From the NCBI GenBank assembly GCA_023055425.1, contig JALGPY010000003.1, positions 17,047,001-17,111,000 on the forward strand: a stretch of DNA of 64,000 nucleotides. The letters run 5' to 3'. The notes below the pieces were generated by a model, which searched no databases, was not told the DNA's origin, and worked only from the letters and a program-made list of their open reading frames with translations. Shown here piece by piece: positions 56,789 through 64,000 of the stretch; position 1 is the first letter of the stretch; each line of letters opens with the position of its first letter. The stretch comes from Linanthus parryae. Lineage: Eukaryota; Streptophyta; Magnoliopsida; Ericales; Polemoniaceae. The translations under genes were made by a program, and so were the position numbers.

Positions 56789-57818
56789 TCTCCTCCAAAC
56801 TAGGGCTTTTCCCATCACCCACGAACATGATAAACCCTATGTCGCTTATGTCGCTCCGGCACAATGGTGTTCTACACTTTCTTCCATACAACGCCTCATG
56901 TGATGCCATTCCGATACTGGCGTGATAACTGTTGTTGTAGGAGAATTCTATCAAAGGTAATCTATCAACCCATGAGCCTTGAAAGTCCATAACACACGAT
57001 CTTAGCATGTCCTCCAACGTCTGAATTGTCCTCTCGGTTTGTCCATCCGTAGCAGGGTGGAATGTCGTGCTAAATTTCAACTGAGTCCCCCACGCCTCCT
57101 GGAGTGCTTTCCAGAAGTGAGAAAGAAAGTTGGGATCTCTTTCGGAAACTATAGAGCTTGGTACTCCATGATATCTGACAATGTTCTTCATATACGACCC
57201 ATGTGTCTTTCATCGGAATAAACCTTGGTACTCCATGACTATAGAGCTCTTTGTTCCATATACCATGTGTCTTTCACCGGAATAAACCTTGCTGTCTTGG
57301 TCAATCTGTCAACTACGACCCAAATTTGATTCAGTCCATTCTTTGATGTCGGTAACGCAGTCATGAAATCCATCGAAATCGAATCCCACTTCCAAACTGG
57401 GACGTCCAATGGTTGAACTAAGCCTCCCGTTTCCTTATGTTCAAACTTCACCTTTGGAAAAGTTAGACATTTTGCCACAAATTCTGCTACTTCCCTTTTC
57501 ATGTTTGACCACCAAAACGTCTTCTTCAGATCCTTGTAGAGTTTGTCACCCCCTGGATGTACAAAGTATGGTGTGTTATGCGCTTCATGCATCAACTTCT
57601 CCTTGGTTTCCGTACTTATTAGGTACACACCATCTTCCCTTGTAACGGATACTTCCATCTTCGTGGATCTTGAAATCATTTGCTTGACCTTCTGCAATCT
57701 TTTTCTTTATCCTTTCCAGCTTCACATCTCTTGGCTGGTTACTCCTTATTTCTTCCAAGACATCTGGCACTACTGACATATTCCCAAGGATATTCTTCAC
57801 TCCACCTTGTTCCACTAC
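56789..57818 (-). pseudogene. gypsy-2 integrase, broken and truncated
   Basis: On the minus strand the zinc module (HEAHNTPYFVHPGG, CLTF) has lost its second pair, because CLTCQK reads CLTFPK. The DDE core is recognisable: [18 protein letters not shown] and TERTIQTLE. After WSDISD-like sequence (about 56845) the protein jumps to unrelated [10 protein letters not shown], so the integrase C-terminus and chromodomain are deleted. A local scrambled duplication at 57199-57249 breaks the core. There is also a frameshift near 57600. Confidence 0.85.
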
Positions 57819-59387
57819 TTAAATCTCGAGCTTTCTAAACTCTTGGCATAGCCGATCTGGCAAAATTAGCATAGTATCCAAAGTATGACTCGATTTTCGG
57901 CTTAACGCATCAGCTACTACGTTTGCCTTCCCTTCGTGGTATTGTATACGCAAATCATAATCCTTTATGACTTCTAACCAACGTATTTGCCTGTTATTTA
58001 GCTCTTTTTGCGTGAAGATGTACTTGAGACTGCTGTAGTCCGTGTACAATCTACACACTGATCCATATAAATGATGTCTCCATATCTTCAGTGCGAAAAC
58101 TATAGCTGCAAGCTCTAAGTCATGCGTAGCATAGTTCTCTTCATGAACTTTCAGTTGTCTTGAAGCATAGGCAATAACCCTCCTTTCTTGCATAAGCAGG
58201 CATCCTAAACCCTTCTTCGACGCGTCACTGTAAACATCAAACTTGCCAGAATCATTGGGTAAAGCTAACACAGGTGTTGTAGTTAACTTTTCCTTCAATA
58301 TCTGGAATGCTTCTTCACAATCTTCGCTCCACCGATACTTTACTTTCTTCTTGGTTAGCGTAGTCAGCGGTCTAGCTATCTTCGAGAAATCTTTCACGAA
58401 ACGCCTGTAATATCCTGCTAATCCCAGAAACTTCTTACTTCGGACACATTCTTCGGAGTAGGCCAATCTTTCACTGCTGAAATCTTTCCTGGATCCACGG
58501 ATATTCCTTCCTTGGAGATTATGTGACCCAAAAATGGAACATGCTTTAGCCAAAACTCACACTTCGAGAGTTTAGCATATAACTTCTCATGTCTCAATGT
58601 CTCTAACACTTCCTTGAGATGTTTTTCGTGTTCTTCCTCGCTCTTTGAATAAACAAGGATGTCATAAATAAAGACGACCACGAAACGATCTAGAAACGTC
58701 CTCATAACACGATTCATTAGATCCATAAATACTGTTGGCGCATTGGTTAGACCAAAAGGCATAACCGTAAACTCATAGTGTTCATACCTCGTTCTAAAGG
58801 CTGTCTTCGGGATGTCCTTATCGGCTACCCGAAGTTGGTGATACCCTGATCTCAAGTCTATCTTTGAGAACACACTCTCCCCTTGTAACTGATTGAACAA
58901 GTCGTCAATTCGGGGTAAAGGGTACTTGTTCTTGATCGTTGCGCTATTCAACTCTCTATAGTCAATGCATAACCTTAAGGGGAAACACTCGGCCTTATGT
59001 AACCCTTTTGAAGTAGCTCTTTCAACTGATCCTTTAGTTCTTTAAACTCTACTGGTGCCATTCTGTATGGTGCCTTTGAGATTAGAGCTGTTCCAGGTGC
59101 TCAGTCCATAGTGAATTCAATTTCCGTTCTCGGTGGCAGTCCTGAAATCTCATCCGGGAATACATCGGGAAATCATTTGACTATTGGTATCTCTTCTAGC
59201 ACATTCTCCTTTTTAGACATGTCTTGAACATAACACAAATAAGCACTTTTCCATTTCTTCACTTGGTTGACTATGGTCAAAGCTGACACTAGTCGGATAC
59301 ATGCTTCCTTTGTGATACCACGGTAAGAGACCTTTTCTCCCTTTGGACCTTTGAGCCTTATATTCTGATCGTGGAAGTCTATAACTG
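57819..59387 (-). pseudogene. gypsy-2 reverse transcriptase and RNase H, broken
   Basis: Minus strand. The FPDVFPDE..LPPR lead and KAPYRMAP are followed by a deletion that removes the WGAPVLFVKKKDG part, then [18 protein letters not shown] and MPFGLTNAP. The catalytic box reads [10 protein letters not shown]: the first of the two essential Asp is Tyr, so the enzyme would be inactive. A frameshift lies near 58430 (RSFWD versus [12 protein letters not shown]). RNase H follows ([21 protein letters not shown]). Several stops near 59000-59390 look like CGA-to-TGA changes. Confidence 0.87.
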
Positions 59388-60960
59388 CTCAATATTCACC
59401 CAGCCAATCCATTCCCAATATAACATCTATTCCTCCAAGATCAAACTGTATCAGGTTGGCTGGTAAGGTACTAGCCAAAATCTTAACTTCTACTCCTTCA
59501 AAAATGGTGTCACATACTGTTACGTGAACGGTTGGGGTAGCTACGGGGATGGATATTCCAGACGACTTATTGAGACTCAACTTTTCCACAAATGATGATG
59601 AAATAAATGAATACGATGCTCCATAATCAAATAGAGTAAATGCTGGTTGATCATGGACAAGAAATGTACCAGTGACTACTCCATTTGCTGCTTCTGCTCC
59701 AGTCCTTCTCATGACAGCGATCCTTGCAACGTTCCCATTCTGTGCGGTAGTTCCTGTTGTACCAGTCCCATTGTTGCTGTTGGCATTGGTCGTAGCGTTG
59801 TTGTTTCCGTTACTATTCTGGACTCCATTGTTCCTTCCATCACCCTGGTTGTTCACTTGCTGCCTGCCATAGTTGTTGCCTCCATTATTCTGGTTTTTGT
59901 AGTTCCCATAGTTCCGGTTTCCGCCCTGATTTATGTTGCTGAACTGTAGGTTTCCTTGATAATTTCCTCCTTGGTTCCCTTGCTGGTTCCCAGTTGGTCG
60001 CAATCGGCACTCAATAGCACGATGACCTTTCCTTCCGCAGTTGTGGCAGTTGACAAGGTTTCCTTGGCAGTCCTTTCCAGGATGGTTTTATTGACACTTC
60101 TTGCAGATGTAACGGCGAGGTTGATCATCTCCATTATTCGGCTTGTTACCACGGTACTGACCCTGGTTACTTCCTCCTTGGTTGGGCTTAAACCTCTTGT
60201 CCTGACTACCTTGGTTAATCCTACCTGAATTGTTGCCAAAACTCCCAGTGTTCTCAATCTTGCGCTTTCCACGCTTCTCATATTGCGCCTCTTGAATGCG
60301 CCAAACGGCTGCAACTCTATCATATGCCTCTTGAAGATTATCATACGTTCTGCACATCAAGTCTTTCTGCAGATGAAGTTCGAGACTAGACATGAACTTC
60401 CTAACCTTAGTCGCATCGTTAGGAATCAGCTGACCTGCGAATTGGGATAGTTCCATGAACTTCTTGAAGTACTCGGTCACATAACCGTTTCCCTGCGTCA
60501 GATTCACGAATTCTATGTACTTTTGATCCTGGACATGATGCGGATAGAAGCGAGTGCGAAGTGCAGTTAGAAGAGCCTCCCAATTGAAATTGGGTTGAGC
60601 CAAAAAGTTCTGACGTGTGCTCCCCCACCATATATTAGCTTCATTCTTCAGATAGAATGCCGCGCAAACAACCTTGCGGTTCTCGGGGCACTAAACTAGC
60701 TCTAGGATCTTATCCATCTCATTGATCCAGTTTTCGAGCTCAACAGGATCCTCATTGCCTGTAAAGTTCCCAGGCTTCATGTCAGCCACTTTCTTCGCCC
60801 AGTTAGCTGCATTCGGTTCTCCTTGATTCACGTTCTGAGCCATTTGAGCAAATTGAGCAAAGAATTGCTCCATGTTGTTGTTGTTGTTGTTTTTGTTTGG
60901 TGCTGCCATTGGTACTTGACGATTTCTCCTAGTGAAATATTGATGTGGTCTATCAGTCAT
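59388..60960 (-). pseudogene. gypsy-2 gag and protease, in one frame with stops
   Basis: Minus strand, start MTDRPHQYFTRR at 60960. One reading frame runs to 59389, broken by a TAG at 60691-60693 and a TAA at 60088-60090, without frameshift. It shows gag capsid motifs (FYPHHVQDQKYIEFVNLTQG, FKKFMELSQFAG), two knuckles (CKKCQ.NHPGKDC across the stop and CHNCGRKGHRAIEC) and a Gly/Asn-rich linker. The protease region (VTGTFLVHDQPAFTLFD, VILGMDWLGEY) has DYG in place of the catalytic DSG. The upstream Met at 61044 lies in the leader. Confidence 0.87.
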
Positions 60961-61113
60961 AATTCCTACACTATAGCCTATTGTATTACTTAAAAAGTAC
61001 CAAGAAGTACAAACTATCATGCATATATGGCAAGTAGTGCACAATCAAACAAGTAGTGTCACACATTGATCATCATTTAAATCAATTACACATGCATTTC
61101 ATCATAGGCTGAT
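60961..61113 (-). other. gypsy-2 leader, cut by copia-2
   Basis: Alignable with 50580-50760 of the nested element (CCTACACT.TAGCCTATTGTAT, CACATTGATCAT, ACACATGCA). It ends at CTGAT (61109-61113), one side of the copia-2 TSD. Confidence 0.6.
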
Positions 61114-62547
61114 TGTTGGGTTTTGACGTAGGTAACGCAGCGGAATAACAAAAAATTAATCCTACTCAAAGCCCACCAAGGATCACAGGAAGAGATATCA
61201 TAACATGATTAGGGTCATAGAAGATGTGTACCTTTTGATTTGTGAGATCACACGAAGAATGATGTCCTCGTCTCTACGGTTGATCCACGTCTAGAGGTGA
61301 GATCTAGATTCTTCCTTCAAACAAGTGCTAGCTTGAACCCGGAGGAAGAGGGAAGAAGATCAAAGCAACAAAGGCACAAGGGAGGGGCGGCCTCCTCTTT
61401 GCCGTCGGGTAGAGGGGCGGACGGGGGCTAGGGTTTCGGCCCTAGCTCTTTGTCTTGCTCTCTCTTTTGCTCTCTCTCCCACTCTTTGTGTTATGTCTAA
61501 TAATAACTCATATGGGAAGGAAGCTAGATCCTCTTATATATATACTCCAACAACTCCTTGTTATTTCCATATTAGAGTTCTTCTTGTTCTAGTAGGACTA
61601 GAACTATTCCCTTCCTTGCAAATTAGTCCTACTAAGTTTGCAAGGTGTTGCACAATGATCCTTCTATTAATTAATCGATATTAATTAATCCCAAATCTAG
61701 CTCTACTCTATTTGACGTGTGACCCCATAGGTTTCTATATAGTTGGTAGTAACTATTACTAACATGGAGCGGTGTCTAGCAACACATCCATGCCACCCAA
61801 CCCATAGAAATAGTCAGTGATCCCGACAAACCTTTGTGCCCTATATGTCATATTGCATTATCCCTTTGTCTCCATATCCGGATTGGACACGAGACATAAA
61901 TAGTCACACTCGTATATCCAATCCATAGTTCCTCGATCCTGGGAATATGCTTATGCTTGCAGATAACATTAATATCTCTATATTAATTTATCTGAGTCTG
62001 GCCAGACATTCAATAAGCCTCATCCCTCGAGTGGCCGTGGATATTTACCCCCATTATGTGGGAGGGACAAATCCTATCTACATCACTACGATCTCTAAGC
62101 TTGCTTCCTATCACGCCCGATAGCCACCTTTATGATTTACCCAGTTACGGTGTAACGTTTGATAACATCAAAGCGCAATATTTCACAACTAGAGTATCTA
62201 GTGACTTCAAGTCCAAGGATTGCAATAATATTAGCACTACGAAAAGCGATTGTGACTTCACATAATCTAATGTATCCTTTTCGTCGTGGGTCAATCCAGT
62301 ATGCCATTACTCCTAATGCATACCCATGTGTTAGACTTGATATCTCCATATCAATCTATCCACATACTAGTCTATATTTGATTGTCCTATTAATCAATAT
62401 AATGGACTAGGGACATTTAAGATAAATAACACATTTTATCTAAGGACTTCATTATATTAAATATCGCCATAAATAATAAATGAATATTCTAGCCAAAACA
62501 TTGTTCATACTAAATCTACGATTGCCTCTAGGGCATCTATTCCAACA
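61114..62547 (-). repeat. 3' LTR of copia-2
   Basis: 1434 bp. Minus-strand start TGTTGGAATAGATGCCC at 62547 and end CCCAACA at 61114, with a purine-rich tract (GTGCAAGTGGGAGAC) just before the start. A TATA-like TATATATATAAG on the minus strand lies near 61537. The open frames at 61493-61684 and 62056-62410 are LTR sequence. Confidence 0.85.
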
Positions 62548-62561
62548 GTCTCCCACTTGCA

Positions 62562-64000
62562 CTAGAGCCAATCTGGCGCATCTCGTATGCCTATAGATCT
62601 GGCGTGCCCTTCATGCTTTCGCTGCGCAAGAGGTTTCGTGAGCGGATCTGACACGTTGTCATCCGTCGGAATCTTGCACATCTTCACATCTCCTCGATCG
62701 ATCATATCACGAATAAGATGGAATCTCCTAAGTACATGCTTTGAATTTTGGTGCGATCTTGGTTCCTTCGCATGTGCGATTGCCCCAGAGTTGTCACAGT
62801 ACAACTCTATGGGATCCACTATGCTAGGGACCACACCGAGCTCAGCGATAAACTTCTTTATCCATACTGCCTCTTTAGCCGCTTCCGCAGCAGCAATGTA
62901 CTCAGCTTCTGTTGTAGAATCAGCAACTGTGCCTTGCTTGGAACTCTTCCAGCTCACAGCTCCTCCATTCAGGCAAAACACGTATCCAGACTGCGATCTG
63001 TAATCATCCTTGTCGGTTTGGAAGCTTGCGTCAGTGTAACCCTTTACACTTAGCTCTTCCATACCTCCAAATATCAAGAATACATCCTTAGTTCTTCTCA
63101 AGTACTTTAGGATGTTCTTGACAGCAATCCAGTGACTCTCACCCGGATTGGACTGATATCTGCTCACCATACTCAACGCGTATGATACGTCTGGTCTAGT
63201 ACATAGCATGGCGTACATGATGGATCCTATGGCCGAAGCATAGGGTATCCTGCTCATGCGGTCCTTCTCCATCTCATTCGAGGGACAGTCATTCTTGGAA
63301 AGAGTGACTCCATGTGACATGGGCAAGAATCCCTTCTTGGAATCTTGCATGTTGAACCTCTTCAACACCTTGTCAATATATGTACTCTGACTTAGGCCAA
63401 GCAACCTTTTAGATCTATCTCTATAGATCTTTATACCCAGTATATAGGCCGCATCTCCTAAGTCTTTCATCGCAAAGCACTTTCCTAGCCAATCTTTAAC
63501 AGATTGCAGAGTAGGAATATCATTGCCAATGATTAGTATGTCATCTACATACAAGACCAGAAATACTATAGAGCTCCCACTAACCTTCTTGTAAACACAA
63601 GGCTCATCTTCGTTCTTGATGAAGCCAAACTCTTTGACTGCGTCATCAAAACGTCGATTCCAGCTCCTAGAAGCTTGCTTTAATCCATAAATGGACCTCT
63701 GCAGCTTACAGAATTTATTGGCATTCTCTGGATCCTCAAAACCCTCTGGTTGTGTCATGTACACATCCTCAAGGAGGTTCCCATAAAGGAACGCTGTTTT
63801 GACATCCATTTGCCAAATTTCATAGTCGTAGTATGCTGCAATAGCAAGTAATATTCGAATGGATTTAGTCATGGCGACTGGTGAAAAGGTCTCATCATAG
63901 TCAATACCATGAATTTGTCTATAACCTTTGGCCACCAATCGGCCCTTATAGGCAACTACTTTGCCATCCATGTCGGTCTTCTTCTTGAAGACCCACTTGC
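62562..64000 (-). CDS. Ty1/copia pol, reverse transcriptase and RNase H (partial, open to the window edge)
   Basis: Minus-strand frame that continues past the right edge (KWVFKKKTD precedes the first Met at 63971). The reverse transcriptase shows RLVAKGYRQ, QMDVKTAFLYG (catalytic Asp), QPEGF, SIYGLKQASRSW and YVDD at about 63540. RNase H shows GYTDASF, STTEAEYIAAAEAA, LYCDNSGAI and SKHV. The stop lies 15 bp before the LTR, normal for copia, where pol ends close to the polypurine tract. No frameshift or stop in 479 codons, unlike every other retroelement frame here, so the copy is probably recent. Lineage is perhaps Tork-like, from motif memory only. Integrase, protease and gag would lie outside. 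Confidence 0.93.
   Translation of the reverse strand, partial: KWVFKKKTDMDGKVVAYKGRLVAKGYRQIHGIDYDETFSPVAMTKSIRILLAIAAYYDYEIWQMDVKTAFLYGNLLEDVYMTQPEGFEDPENANKFCKLQRSIYGLKQASRSWNRRFDDAVKEFGFIKNEDEPCVYKKVSGSSIVFLVLYVDDILIIGNDIPTLQSVKDWLGKCFAMKDLGDAAYILGIKIYRDRSKRLLGLSQSTYIDKVLKRFNMQDSKKGFLPMSHGVTLSKNDCPSNEMEKDRMSRIPYASAIGSIMYAMLCTRPDVSYALSMVSRYQSNPGESHWIAVKNILKYLRRTKDVFLIFGGMEELSVKGYTDASFQTDKDDYRSQSGYVFCLNGGAVSWKSSKQGTVADSTTEAEYIAAAEAAKEAVWIKKFIAELGVVPSIVDPIELYCDNSGAIAHAKEPRSHQNSKHVLRRFHLIRDMIDRGDVKMCKIPTDDNVSDPLTKPLAQRKHEGHARSIGIRDAPDWL

Overview
This 64 kb window is plant nuclear DNA, most likely from a eudicot. Three SCF-type F-box genes sit among chromovirus, copia, Tat/Athila-like, LINE, Mutator, hAT, Harbinger and Helitron elements, and the base composition is AT-rich with long homopolymers. 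I see no bacterial, organellar, tRNA, rRNA or CRISPR signal. Species cannot be named from the sequence. Three loci look like host genes: an open F-box/DUF295 gene (6594-7979, +), its paralog (31959-33232, +) broken by one missing base, and an open F-box gene of the F-box-associated class (40578-41906, -). Almost everything else is mobile DNA.

Layout. 1-504: AT-rich spacer. 521-6308: plant L1-type LINE with 16-bp target-site duplications (TSDs), landed about 125 bp upstream of the TATA box of F-box gene 1. 8640-9954: Mutator-like element with very long inverted repeats and a 10-bp TSD. 10138-10512: near-perfect 172-bp-arm palindrome made of copia-LTR-like sequence. 11461-11837: copia-like LTR. 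12067-19408: complete non-autonomous LTR retrotransposon (LTRs 1.63 and 1.65 kb, TSD CCTGC). About 19740-22473: 3' part of a related element whose LTR carries four 16-bp palindromes. 22474-29581: 5'-truncated Ty3/gypsy chromovirus, decayed, with a hAT MITE inside its reverse transcriptase. 30050-30686: second hAT MITE. 31059-31857: Harbinger/Tourist-type element between the TATA box and ATG of F-box copy 2. 34673-38423: non-autonomous Helitron. 40.5-42 kb: F-box gene 3.

From about 43.1 kb to the right edge is a nest. A copia 5' LTR with primer-binding site (PBS) is cut by a minus-strand chromovirus (gypsy-2). The 3' LTR of gypsy-2 is split by an 11.6-kb minus-strand element (44016-55597) with no intact coding region. 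The leader of gypsy-2 is cut by a minus-strand copia element whose reverse transcriptase/RNase H frame is open to the window edge.

How it fits together: F-box genes 1 and 2 share coding sequence, promoter and 3' flank, so they are a duplicated pair. Each has taken a different transposon in its 5' control region, and a short remnant of a third 3' end lies after gene 1. The retroelement reading frames carry many stops, frameshifts and lost catalytic residues. The right-hand copia frame is the only one that looks young. At three places 15-16-bp direct repeats flank only a few bases plus an A-run, which looks like the scar of extremely truncated retroposition.
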